The notes beneath the pieces are model-generated. The model saw only the letters and a program-made list of their open reading frames with translations, was not told the DNA's origin and ran no database searches. Shown piece by piece: positions 23,200 through 34,934 of a stretch of 64,000 nucleotides of DNA (its first letter is position 1; each line of letters opens with the position of its first letter). A program made the position numbers and the translations under genes. The DNA is from Limnoperna fortunei (Eukaryota; Mollusca; Bivalvia; Mytilida; Modiolidae), in contig OX104117.1 in NCBI GenBank assembly GCA_944474755.1, positions 63,727,522 to 63,791,521 of the forward strand, in the 5' to 3' direction.

Positions 23200-26017
23200 G
23201 TTAGACTTAAAATATGGCTTTATGACAGAGGAAACTATGACCATTATATACGACTTTTATCAGAAATTGACTGGAAACGTATATTTTCTTCTGACGACAT
23301 TAATAAGACTTTCTAAATTTATGACTTTACGGATGTCATCTAAGGTGCGAAAATGGTAACGATTCGCAAGGTAGACCCGAGATGGCTGACGAATGATATT
23401 AGAAAAATTATTAGAAAAAAAGAGACGACTCCATTTGAAAGCGCGTCGTACAAATAAAGAGTCTGATTGGGCCAAATTTCGACAGACACGTAATATTGTG
23501 ACGTCAGAAATAAGAAAAGCCCAGTTTAGCTATCAAGATCAACTTGTTAATAAATTAAAACAGAGTAACCCATCAAATCAATCAAGGTGGCATATATGCA
23601 ACCAAATTTCAGGTATGCAAAAACGGCAATGCGGAGTACCGCCATTAATAAAAGATGGATGACAATCTTATAACTAATGAGACTGCGAAAGCAATCGAGT
23701 TTAATAATTATTTTGTTACTCAAACTGAAATAGACGACTCGAATGCTCATCTTCCAAATCTCCCAGTAGTCGTAAATGAAATATCGTAATAAATGAAGTC
23801 GAGGACGTTCTAAAGAATCTAAATATCAATAAGGCATCTGGTCCAAATCTTATCAATGCTAGACTTTCAAAACTGGCCAGCTCACAACTTAAAACACCGC
23901 TATTTACACTCTTTAACTTATCGCTCACAAAATCTTTCTACCTTACTATATGGAAGAAAGCAAATGTAACGCCTGTCTTTAAAATAGGGAACACTAGTTA
24001 AGTTAAAAAGTATCGTCCGATTTCGCTGCTTAGTATTATTTCAAAGTGCATGAAACGCTGTATCTATAAACATGTCCACAATTTTCTATCAGATAATAAG
24101 GTAATAACTACTCATCAGTCTGGGTTCACACAAGGTTACTCAGCAATCAATTAAATGATTGACATCTCAAACTCGTTTGGTAGGGCATTGGACGAAGGGA
24201 CAGAAATACGAGTAGTGTTCTGTGACATTTCCAAGGCCTTCGATCGAGTTTGGCACAGAGGTCTATTATTTAAACTGACAAAATATGGTATAACTGGACG
24301 CCTTCTGAGTTGATTTGACAGTTATCTATCTGGGCGAGTCCAAAGTGTCGCACTTAACGGCTGTTTCTCTGACTGGAAGCCGGTAAGTGCCGGTGTTCCA
24401 CAAGGATCACTAATTGATCCTCTTCTTTTTCTTATTTTTATTAACGACATCGTCGACGATATGAACGCGCGTATAAAAGTATTTACCGACGACACTAGTC
24501 TTTATGTCATTGTTGACACCCCAAATAATGCGGCGAATATTTTCAATAGTGATATCGACAAAATTCGTCGCTGGGCTTCGCAATGGCTCTTGAGTTATTA
24601 CCCCATAAGACCGAGACGATGCTTTTATCGCTTTAAACTACTCGGCAAGTACACCCTCTATTACGGATGGACAATATTTATCTTCAAGAAGTATCTAGTC
24701 ATAAACACTTGGGCATCTACTTTTCGGATGATGGCTCATGGCATGAACATATCGATTACATTGTTAAAAGGCATTTTTAAGAGTCAATATCTTACGACGT
24801 GTACGCTTAGTTTTCGATCGATTTACCTTTGAAAAATGTATGTCAAGTGTGTGCGAGCAGTGACCGAAGGTTGAGATTGACACGCACACACCACACGATA
24901 CTGATTTTTCAAACAAAATTCGAATATGTTTCGATCATAAATAAAGCACTTATTTTTACGAGGACAACATCTGTAGAATTATAAGTATGTACAATGTAAT
25001 AATGTATATCGCATTGTGTGTAAATTATTTACTATTTTCCTTGTTGTCAAACTTATTTTTCGACATCTCATATTGCTGATACGTTTTGTTTTCCTGAAGA
25101 CACCCTTGATTCGGCACTCTTTACGGAAACATAGTTTAATTTTTACCACACTTTGTAGCACTTTATTCATAAATGAAGAAATAATTTAATAATTAAATGT
25201 CAATCAAGAAGTTTAAGTCCATACACGTTAGAAGAAATCTTGAAGTGGCAAGCATTTAGAAATATTTCGTTCCTAATGTCAATGAAATGTGCTACCGTAT
25301 ATTGTCTCCAGACATATATATTTATAGTGACGTCGTTTGGGACAACGGGATTCAAACATTAGATATCAAAAATCGAAAGCGTTCAGATAGAAGCGATGCG
25401 AATGGTAACGGGTGGCACAAAATTAACATCGCTCGAAATTACGAGGAAACGGGATGGGAAAAACTTTCTGATCGTAGATAGAAACACAAACTTGTTATGA
25501 TATACAAAATGATGACGGGAATACTCCTGAGCATTTGAGTAATTTATTACCAAATATCAGGTCTTACTTTCATCGTCATTTCACACGCCAATCTAACAAT
25601 ATAACTGATATTCGGACTAGGACGTCTTTATATTCAAATTATTTTCTACCGTCAACTATTAAATTGTGTAATGACCTGCCAATAGATATCCGGAATTCGG
25701 GATCGCTAAACTTATTCAAGTCACGGATCGCAGCTCAAAATGAAAAACTGCCATTATTTTATAATGCAGGTAGTAGGATGGGTCAAATCTTGCATGCCAG
25801 AATGCGCATGAATAGCAGCTGTCCGAATGAGCATCTGTTAAGGCGCAGTCTGGTTGACAGGCCAAATTGTACATGCGGGCAGATAGAGTTAAACAGACAT
25901 TTCCTACTTTACTGTCATAAATATTCGGACTATTCTTGCATTGAATTTTCAAGTACAAATCGACTTAAACCTATTTCTGTATGGGTCAGATGCTCTAACA
26001 TTGGAACAGAATACTGA
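23200..26017 (+). pseudogene. LINE reverse transcriptase and C-terminal region, broken
   Basis: Recognisable blocks are 'RWLTNDIRK' near 23,380, 'NINKASGPN' near 23,825, 'VKKYRPISLLS' near 24,005, 'CDISKAFDRVWHRGL' near 24,222 (first catalytic Asp), 'AGVPQGSLIDPLLF' near 24,392, and 'VFTDDTSLY' near 24,479 (catalytic pair). In the last the usual Ala of FADD is Thr. Then come 'DRFTFEK' before an insertion and 'YSDVVWDNG' after it. The C-terminal 160-codon stretch (25,535-26,017) ends with 'CTCGQIELNRHFLLYC', a C-x-C...H-x4-C pattern seen in related LINEs. Stops occur inside the RT core. Confidence 0.82.
24840..25283. mobile_element. ~440-bp insertion interrupting the LINE RT thumb
   Basis: The RT frame reads 'DRFTFEK' up to 24,838 and aligns again from about 25,284 at the equivalent residue, so roughly 440 bp is foreign. 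'atgtcaa' is present at 24,840-24,846 and at 25,276-25,282. A 'tgaaa(aa)tgt' phrase also flanks both sides. Either could be the target duplication. The left end folds: 'gtgtgtgcg' near 24,847 pairs with 'cgcacacac' near 24,883. No coding capacity or family is recognised. Confidence 0.5.
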
Positions 26018-26330
26018 AGTGCAATCCTATATTCTAAAAAGAAAACGTTTTGTAGATGCATAGACATTAAACACCTTAAAGCATTTCATCAACTCTTTCT
26101 TTCTTTCCTTTTCCTATCAAATATATTAAATTTATTTGTTTCTTTCCTCTCTACTTTTCATTATAAAATTTATCAAGCCTGTCAGAGCATGTATCTTACA
26201 TTTTGTTAAATATGTAAGTTCATAACTGGAGACGGATTTGTAAGAGCTTCTTAGCTTGTTTTCGAATCCTTGTATTGTATTAACTGTATGTTCAATGATA
26301 TATCTATTTATACAATAAAATATGTTTAAA

Positions 26331-27279
26331 TTTAAATTATTTGCGCACTTAAATTTCAACTTCAGTAAATATTCATTCAAAGGGATATTCTATCACCTTG
26401 GATAGTGCTATTCGGGGTTATTTTAGTTGTATTCATTGCACTATCCAACGTTATATCTATACAACAATTGCACACTGCCGCGTTTCGAATTTGACAACAA
26501 GGGTATGATTACATAAGGTTTTGTAGAAATATGGTTTCAAGTGGCAAAGAAATAACAAATAATATAGCAAACCATTAAAACATTTAAAACATTTAAAACG
26601 GATAAATTGTATAAAACCCCAGGAATAAATCACTTCCGTTCTTTCCATTACAAGTAATAAGCCCTCTTCGTAGCTTCACTAAAATACAAAAAGACGTCAT
26701 GTGGAGCTATATTATTATAGCTTTTTTGCGGCATTCACCTCTTAATTTCAACCAAAGTCATTTCACTAACAAATCTTGCGTAGCTAAATCCATTGTATAA
26801 TTTAATATTCAGATCTTTTCTACATTATAGACGTAGATAATGAAAATTTTAATTAAAAATTCATCGTTTGTGTTTGCATAATGTCAAATCATCTAGACAA
26901 TATTGCAACTAATAAGAGACAGATATTTTTAATAAAGTGTGGTCTAAACAAAATGTGGACGTGTAGTGGACCAGAGAAGCATTAAAAAATAACCAACGTT
27001 ATATTTTATATTACATAACGTTCTGCTATAGCAAACATCTCGGACAATAAAAAAAACTATTAGTAAAGGACTCTCTAAAAAACATCCGCATTGAATAAGC
27101 ATTGCATTTTTTCTCAACTGGTAAACTTTTCCCTATAAGGTTCAATGTCAATCTACGTCCTGCAGAAAAGATTATTTTATAATTACCGATTTCTACATTA
27201 CGTCTGAAAATTCAAATATATCATTACCTAATAAATTTTAAACTAATACTGACTAATTTAATTACATACAGTAATGAAA
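26331..27279. other. No gene seen
   Basis: A+T-rich DNA. A short pair 'ggatagtgcta' and 'gcactatcc' near 26,400-26,450 is a minor inverted repeat. Nothing else was recognised. Confidence 0.35.
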
Positions 27280-27520
27280 ATTATGATAACATTCACAAAA
27301 ATAAGCAAACTCCTGAATTGTATACACACAATATCTCAATTTCTCTTAATTCGCAATCGAATACTAAAAATCTTCTTTTGTTCTGGTTTACCAGTTTACG
27401 GTCATTAAAACTTCGCTCATCGTTAGCGCTGTCAACGAAGTTCCAGGATAAAATAGTAACCCTTTCTTTTTAATAGAATGCTTAATAGATTATTATTACT
27501 CGCAAAATTGACACCACCAA
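27280..27520. repeat. Direct repeat, copy 1 (partner at 28,959)
   Basis: About 240 bp starting 'ttatgata' and containing 'actcctgaattgtatacac', 'ttcttttgttctggtttacc' and 'ggataaaatagtaacccttt'. It is repeated with about 90% identity by eye at 28,959-29,206 in the same orientation. The copies are separated by 1.44 kb of unrelated sequence. Neither has TG...CA ends, so they are not obvious LTRs. Confidence 0.8.
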
Positions 27521-27774
27521 ATCATTGTTTATGTTTAACGCCATATAATATTTTGATGTTTCTCTGGAATAATTAACTGACATTGTTTACTAAATTGTGG
27601 TCTGCAGGTAACTTATTATACTTGAAAATATTTTCTTTTTTATTCATCTTTAGCAGCAGAATCAAATACAAATGTATCGACCTCTGGACGGCTATAATGA
27701 AATAATTGACGTATACAAATCAACGTAAAATGCAATCAAAACCCGTTTTTACAAACAGTCAGTTTTATAACCTG

Positions 27775-27811
27775 ACTTGACGCCGACAACCTAATGACCT
27801 GGGTCGGACGG
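27775..27811 (+). repeat. Short hairpin sequence related to the 60-bp insertion at 62,339
   Basis: 'acttgac' followed by 'gccgacaac', 'atgacctgggtcgg' and 'acgg' matches the insertion in the Gypsy 5' LTR in order, with a shorter 5' part. Arms 'ccgac' and 'gtcgg' form the hairpin. No target duplication is evident at this copy. Confidence 0.5.
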
Positions 27812-28958
27812 AAACAAGAAATATGTTTATCATTTAACTTGTTGTTATTTGCGCATTAGTTGTATGTTACAACATCTAATTTTAGTTATACTCGTCGATG
27901 CCGTTGAACCCAATACATAAATTATACTCACTAGGGACAAAAACATAGCCAGATTGAATGCATTTAAAGATTAACCTACTTAGATTGAAAGAATTATATG
28001 GCTTGGTCATTAGCCTAACAATTTATCAAGATACTCAATGTCAGTTATCCGTAAATTAAATGGTAAAAAAGTAAGAATTGATGCTTTTAACCACAAGTTT
28101 AAAGCAAATAATGTTAAATAGTTTTTAAGACATTAATAGGTATTTTTAACAACACTAAGTATCAAAATAAATTTATCCATTAGGAAAGGTATACTTTATA
28201 ATAAGCGTTGTCTGAAACTTTTTTAGAAAATCCACATTCAACTGATGTATGATGTGTTTTTTATAATTATATCTGACGCTACATTGCTTAGTAGCATAAA
28301 TGTTACATATTAGAATCTCCACGTTTTCTTAATCCTTGTGTTCCTGACCAATGGTTAAGCCGAGTATCTACATTAAACAACTGCCTCAAAGTTCAATCGT
28401 ATTTCTCCTATTCAAATAAATTTGTATATCTCCTATTCAAATAAATCACAATTTTTCATATTAATATATGTTGAAGCGTGCACCGGGAGATTAAATCATA
28501 GTAAACCCCAAATGTGATTATATTGGCTCAAAATATAAAACAACAAAAGACTGTCAGATTTTAAAATTGTTTTATATAACATCGCTTGATACCAAAGTGC
28601 AATGATCCTTGCTAAAGTGTTATGAAGTTAGCTTATGGTCTAGAAGATGCGTACTCCATTATAAAATTTTAATAGCTCCAAATCTGAACATTTTGTCAAT
28701 GTTTACAATTTGTACGAGCGAGTTCCCGAACGTTTCTCGATAATTGGCGTACAAAATAAAGAATGGCAACTTCTGACTTATCGGTGAACACATGGAAAGA
28801 AAGCAGGACATAAAATAATAGCATCGTGTTTATGCTCGACTTCATAGCAGAGGAACAGGAATAGATACCTGAAACATTAAGACACATGGATTCTTATTTG
28901 TATTGCCAACACGTGACCAATGTGTGTATAAATCGAAAGAAAGAATACATCTAAAAAA
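27812..28958. other. No gene seen between the direct repeats
   Basis: A+T-rich DNA with no recognised coding sequence. A 63-codon ORF at 28,696-28,887 (-) has no recognisable motif. Confidence 0.35.
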
Positions 28959-29206
28959 TTATGATACAATTTACGAAAATAAGCAAACTCCTGAATTGTA
29001 TACACACAATATCTTAATTTCTTTTTATTCGCAATCGAATACTAAAAATCTTCTTTTGTTCTGGTTTACCAGTTTACGGTCATTAATACTTCGCTCATCG
29101 TTAGCGTCAACGAAGTCCCAGGATAAAATAGTAACCCTTTCTTTTCAACTTCCGTAAATAGAATGCTAAATAGATTATTATTACATGAAAAATTGACACC
29201 AAAAAA
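28959..29206. repeat. Direct repeat, copy 2 (partner at 27,280)
   Basis: Same block as 27,280-27,520 with scattered substitutions. It has 'gttagcgtcaacgaag' where copy 1 reads 'gttagcgctgtcaacgaag', plus a 10-bp insertion 'caacttccgt' near 29,147. The 84-codon ORF across it (28,903-29,157) is not conserved in copy 1. Confidence 0.8.
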
Positions 29207-30430
29207 CTAATAAAGGCAATTAATACAACAGTAATATTCATGTAAGAGCAAGAAATGTTAAAAAGTAGAATACTTGTATGGACTTCAAAATAACGAAAAC
29301 TGTATAATACAGTTCCTTTTAAAAATCTTACAAAATAATGTAAATATTTATTTTAAAATAATTTTTATTTTATTAAACTTGTTTCAAAAATAAAAATTAA
29401 GATCTATCAAGTGTGTAAATATTATAAACATTAACAGTCTTAATCTTAACTGTCTGATTTTGATATAAAATAAATCAAAGTTATGTTTGCCGTCATTTAA
29501 CAATAAACATATTACAGAGTTCCTTCTTCTGCCTTAGTGAGATAGGTAAATATATTCACAACACCTTTTAATAGCAAATTTGTTTAGTTTAAGAATCATT
29601 TCATTTGCTTCTGATTTTTAAGAATTTTCGTCTTATCTAACTCCTCGTATTCATCCACGCATTAAATGTCGCTATCATTATCATAAGGCTTTAATTCCTG
29701 TAACATATCTAGTGCTGATTTATCCCAATTAATATTTGTTTCTGTTTCCTATGTTTTAACAGTCGAGTCTATTTCCACACGTTCACTGAATTCACATCCA
29801 CAATTTTACGTCACAAATTTAATTACTGCCAGCGGTATGTTGACCTCAATTTTGTCAAATTATAGAACACTCAGCGGCATTTTCAGGAACAACGGTCCTC
29901 TCAACAAACCCACATTTGAAATATTTGACTATTGATCTCTCCTGGACATCATTCAAAACATTATACATTCAATAAATTGCATCAAGAACAGTTATTTGTT
30001 TTAACAAATTGGAGACATAAGCTTCATGCTGTTTCTCCATTTCCGTTATCATACTGAACAACTGAAAACGAATTTGACAACACGTTGATCACATTATAAA
30101 TTGACAGGTATGTATGATTATTGGTTAGTGTAATCAGAATGTGTACAAGAAAACAGATGAAATAAAATACATCTTGTATAAATGGACAGTTACCTGTATT
30201 TTCTAAATTTTAACTTGGAAGTTTGAATAATTTTGTGATCCATTGGCTGTTTGAAAGATGTTGTGTTAGGTGGAATTTTACATGAACGTTAGAATGTTTT
30301 ATGTCTAGGTGGAATTCCGGCTTTTCATTACTGTTTTTACAAACTAAATACTCTTCAAAAAATTTAAAGAATAAAACATTTAAAGTGTCTAATGACTTGC
30401 CGATTAGCTTCAACAAAAAAACCCATTAAG
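29207..30430. other. No gene seen
   Basis: A+T-rich DNA. The last ~200 bp upstream of 30,430 may be a more degraded N-terminal part of the pogo-type transposase, for example a possible 'WLFERC' near 30,247, but this is weak. Confidence 0.35.
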
Positions 30431-30790
30431 TTTACAGAACAATGAGTAGCGAGCGAGGGGATGTAAACCAACAAACAGTTAACGATTGGAAATCAAAACT
30501 ACAGAGTTTATACGACGGATATGAATCTAAGAACATTTTTAACATGAATGTTATAGGGCTGTTTTCCAACGAAACTTGTAAAAATACGTTTTGTCGGAAA
30601 GAAAAAGAGTTTTCTTGGGCCAACGTTTCATGCTGTGCTCCAGTATGTTACGGGAAAACATTAAACCACTAGTGATAGGGAAATCGAGACAGCCTAGATG
30701 TTTTAACTGAACAACAAATTCTGACGATTTACCGGTATTATATCGATTGAATAAAAAGACATGGATGAGAAGATTATACAAGTTTTAATG
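30431..30790 (+). pseudogene. pogo/Tigger-type (DDE_1) transposase relic
   Basis: The plus-strand frame from 30,442 reads 'VNDWKSKLQSLYDGY', then 'KNIFNMNVIGLF', then 'VCYGKTLNH'. After a one-base frame change near 30,660 it continues 'KPLVIGKSRQPRCF', a stop, 'LPVLYRLNKKTWM'. This is the order of the DDE_1 domain of pogo/Tigger/CENP-B-like transposases: 'DW..K...GY...DIFNMDETGLF', then 'KPLVIGKS..PRCFK', then 'LPV.Y..NKKAWM'. The first catalytic Asp (NMDETGLF) is Asn here, one further stop is present, and the C-terminal part and termini are missing. It is dead. The family call rests on several motif blocks in the correct order. Confidence 0.82.
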
Positions 30791-33325
30791 CTCTATGTAT
30801 ATCAAAAATGTTAAGAATGCAATAAAGAATACCCCACATGCTATAAATGTAGAACAAAGTTAATATGTTGACTAATAAGAACGCTGAATACTATCCCAAA
30901 TGAACTAGATCAAACTAGTAAAATCACTTAAGTGTGCAACGAAAATTGCTGCAGAATTATTTTAATTTATCTTAAACTAATACCTCGCCAATTAAGTACA
31001 CCATGTTTACTTCAATCCGATTACGAAATTCAATAATTTTCAATAATTGTTAATATGTACTAAACAATTTAAATACACTCAAACTTGTTTTATCAAACCC
31101 CCTCTGTATAAAGACTTCCTGCGTTATCCGACCAAAAATTATTGAAAATTAGATTCCAATACCGCGCGAGTCACACTAATAACTTCATGTTGAGTTGACG
31201 GAAACGTTTAAGGTCATAACTTAAGTTTTCTTAAACCGACTCTGGGAAATTCAGAAACTACTTAACGAATGTCAATTTTCTGCTCATTGATGCAACATTA
31301 CAACAGAACCAGCATATATTTACATTTTTCAACTTATACGTTGCGTTAGATTATCCGATCTTGTCTAAATCTAGATGTGTATTCTTATCGTAACTTTAAA
31401 TTCTTGTTTGGTCGGTTGCATTGTTTTTTTTCTTTTATTTCTGTAGGGAAGTGGTATACAGCATACATATGGACAACTGTTTGGTTATATTTATGGCATA
31501 GTCTTCAGCAAGGTACTGTTTTGAATTTTATTATCGAGAGATTTAACAATGATAATCAACTAACCTTATGTGATTCTCTTTGTAGCTCAGTTCTAAGGCC
31601 ACCCCTTTTTAAAGATATTTTGATCGTATGTAAATTATGGAACTGTTAAAACCAATATGAGGTACCAGTTCCGCAATTTAAATAAAAACCGATAATGTAG
31701 AGCAATTTTAAACGACTAGAGTTCGCTCAGGCTTATTATTTTGCCTATATTAAAAATATTTTATAAAGCATGCCTAAATTACAATATATATGGTGATGGA
31801 TATTAACATTATTAAAATGATTTCATTTGGATGCTACAAGCAGCGTAAGTAAGGTTCTTACAAATATTTTTGTATAAGAAGTGTAAACTGGCTGTGGCAG
31901 ATAATTATATATAACAGACAGTTCACATTTCGATATTGTAAGTCTAAAGCTACTTGTGGCTACCAGTATATACATGTATATAATGACAGCTTGGGCAAAG
32001 AAGCTGACATCTTAAGATACTCTTCAACAAATACTGAAGCATAGGTGGCAATAATTGGCACGAATATTTTATTTACAGATACGTCACTATTAAAGCTTCC
32101 ATCAACGATTTTTAAAGATACTCTAATGGTTATGTTTGTAATATGACTTTCTCCACAAGTTATTGAATTATTTATAATGTCACATTTGATCTGTGTATAA
32201 TGATAAATAAGGTTATTCTGTTCGAAAGATAACGAACAACTAATTGTTCTATTCATAGATTGCTTTCAAATTTGACGATTTGCACTGTTTTATGTATTTG
32301 TGAAATATATATATACGTAGGAACATGACCTTTACAATGTGTACTTGGTCCACCCTCTTTATAGATATCCCTATTTATAAAAGAATTCACGAGAACTAAA
32401 GTTTATAGTTGTTTAATGGCGAGTGGTAAAAATAACGACATACAAGGTAAAACAATGATTAACCGCAGGGAATTATTATAGAATGAATGCAAGGTTATAA
32501 AGCAACTACACATTAAAATGCGACGACTGTGTGTTTATTACTATAGTTAATTTGCGATTAATTTGGAACAGCCATATTTGACAACTACGTTATTGTCTTT
32601 GTGTGTTGATATTTAACCACGATTGCAATACCAACGCCTTTGAATGACGTTTTTATTGGTCCTTTTAATGACATACATTTTATTTATTTCGTTTTGTATA
32701 TATTTAACATTGCTGATGTTTTTGTGTGATAACTTCTATATCGCTCAGATGATTTAATGATGTTTCATGGTCATTACACTAAAACTACTGACAGAGTTGT
32801 GGTAAAATCTCTAAGCACTTTTATTACTATGGCATGCTGATTTAACAATCGTATTGACAAATAAAGTACCGCCAACTCATTTGCGAATGATTACATGCAA
32901 TAAAACGATTCATGGACAGTTGTTCTGATGTGCATTTTTGTATCCGCAAAGCACATTTAATGGCATATTAAAACCCTCATGCAGTTTTTTCACTCCTTAA
33001 ATCTGTTTTGTACTATTTTATTAAGACGAATTACGTAATATAGCGCGAATCACTTATTGATTTTAGTTATCTGTTACCAGCAAGGCAGCATTTACAATTT
33101 GTCTTGTCAAATTCCTTGTGGTCTGTTTGAAAATATAAGAATTAATTTGTTGTTTTTGTCTGGAAATGCAACACAAACTTGAAACAGAAAAATTGATATT
33201 AAAAGGTAAAGTGACATGGCAGAGTGTACGAAGTTCTATATTATCATTTATACTTATAGAAAACAACATTACATTATATAAGTAGGAATAATGATCTGAA
33301 CTGTAAATCTACGATTTTAACTGCA
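30791..33325. other. No gene seen
   Basis: A+T-rich DNA. A 90-codon ORF at 31,377-31,649 (+) and a 98-codon ORF at 31,960-32,256 (-) have no recognisable domain. No clear repeat was found. Confidence 0.35.
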
Positions 33326-33420
33326 ACGTCGTAGGTTTGGAATATGCCGACAAAACCGAAGGCCACCCGAACAACACATTGTAGGTGAGCACAGAAGCTC
33401 CATTCGCAACATCAACCAAT
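33326..33420 (+). pseudogene. Second GIY-YIG relic (Penelope-like), short
   Basis: One frame gives 'NCNVVGLEYADKTEG' and, after a frame change, 'VGEHRSSIRNINQ'. This resembles the 'C..CG..YVGKTE' strand followed by 'F.EHR.SIRN' of Penelope-like GIY-YIG domains. The second Cys is Val and YVGKT reads YADKT. It is less than 100 bp long, with no RT nearby. It differs in wording from the relic at 20,095, so it probably comes from another family. Confidence 0.45.
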
Positions 33421-34934
33421 AAGACCACGGATTAATTTCCATGAAAGATGAACATCCTTGAAAAGATATAACACACAACTAATTATCCAAACGTAAAAAC
33501 TTTATTCCTCAATAAATTATGAATGCAGCTGTAACATCTTTGGTGTAAGCAACTTTTCAAGACCTAAATGTAGTAAATTTATTATATGCTTCTATTATCA
33601 AAGTAAAATTAGAGGGCACATTATCCTGTAGAGACCGCTGAAGAAAGTTAACAATTTTTAATTAAACTATATTTCTCTCCAATTTGATACTACATTTCCT
33701 ATAAAGTTTTTAGCCAGCAGTATCGTAACCTACCCTCAAACTACTTTATACAACCTGACAGCTATTGCACTTGACATTTTCAATCATAGACATTAAAAAC
33801 CTGCCAGAACTGATAACGAAGAAAAAGTAAAACAATAATTTTAAGCATTTGAAACTCACCTTTGATAACAAAGATAAGATGCAGTAAATTTATTAAATGC
33901 ATGACATCACAATTCTGTAAGAGCTCTAATACTACCCTTTTTAATAAAATGGTGGCCTATGTTTTATATTCTAAGCTATACCAGTTCTAACAAATAAACT
34001 AGAAACGAGTGTTGAAGAGTTGGTATTGCTGACTAGAAGTTTAAACCACCTGACTGTGACTGCTTTTCAGGATTGAACGTATTTGTTTTCCAGGTATTTG
34101 TTGTATTAAAAATTTGGCTGAAAAAAAATTGTTCACTTTTTATGCTTCGTAGGATATTTAGTTAAATGTACATTTAGGTAGTTTTTCATGCTTATCCGGG
34201 TCAAATACAGTTTTGGCAGGAACGTGATCAAAAGCATATGACTTATTATCTTAACAAATTGTCCACCGAGGTCTCTCTGTCATAGAGCATCTATGTAGTA
34301 ACTTTTTGTTGCAAACAATTCTACTTCAAACACTTTATTCATCATAGTATATGCAATACCATATAAATTGAGTCTATTCTATTTATTGTTTAATTCAGGC
34401 TTAATTCTACTATTAGGTTTAATATTAGAATATGATCTAACTGATATTTTAAGCACAGAAGGACTTATAATGCAAAAGGTTTCCTTAGTATATATCAATT
34501 TGTTTGTGAAAAACCCAAATTGTTGGTTCTGTTTGCACTTTGTACATAGTAGCTTTTTACATTTAAATGTCGTGTTATTTAGATGCCGTCGAAAAACAGT
34601 GCATACTGACCTCTTAGTACCGACATCAACATCAAGTTGTTGTGATCTGTAGAAATAACTCTTTCAGACATATATTGAATGTAAATTGTGGTATAAATAT
34701 AACAAAAACGTGGAATTTTAGACAGCTGATTAAACACTTCAGACATTGATTTATTCGTCATTTCTTTAATAAAGATTGTATGTAAAATAAAATCTATTAT
34801 GTCGACAGCCATTATTCGTCTGTAATTTTTGTTCCGTTTGTCAACAAGAATCGGTTTCGTAATGATAAAAACAGATAATGATTATTTTTGTTTTTATTTA
34901 AATAAATAACAATAAATGATGATAGTTAGATATT
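33421..34934. other. No gene seen
   Basis: A+T-rich DNA. A 94-codon ORF at 34,368-34,652 (+) overlaps a 77-codon ORF on the other strand, and neither has a recognised motif. Confidence 0.35.

Larger units (their letters stand above)
22480..26330 (+). mobile_element. CR1/Jockey-group LINE, degenerate, with an internal insertion
   Basis: Plus-strand order is endonuclease (about 22,640-23,150), a linker with basic residues (23,390-23,660), RT (23,800-24,840), an insertion of about 440 bp, RT thumb (25,300-25,480), a C-terminal Cys/His region (25,530-26,010), and a 3' tail ending in 'aataaaatatgtttaaa' near 26,316. The same tail occurs at the 3' end of the minus-strand LINE near 42,250, so the two are related families. 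Stops and frameshifts are frequent. Exact ends and a target duplication were not identified. Confidence 0.8.

Noticed and set aside
27280..29206. LTRs of a small retrotransposon (TRIM-like)
   Set aside because: No TG...CA ends, primer site, polypurine tract or target duplication could be seen.
31377..32256. ORFs at 31,377-31,649 (+) and 31,960-32,256 (-)
   Set aside because: Their translations show no recognisable motif and no neighbouring structure supports them.
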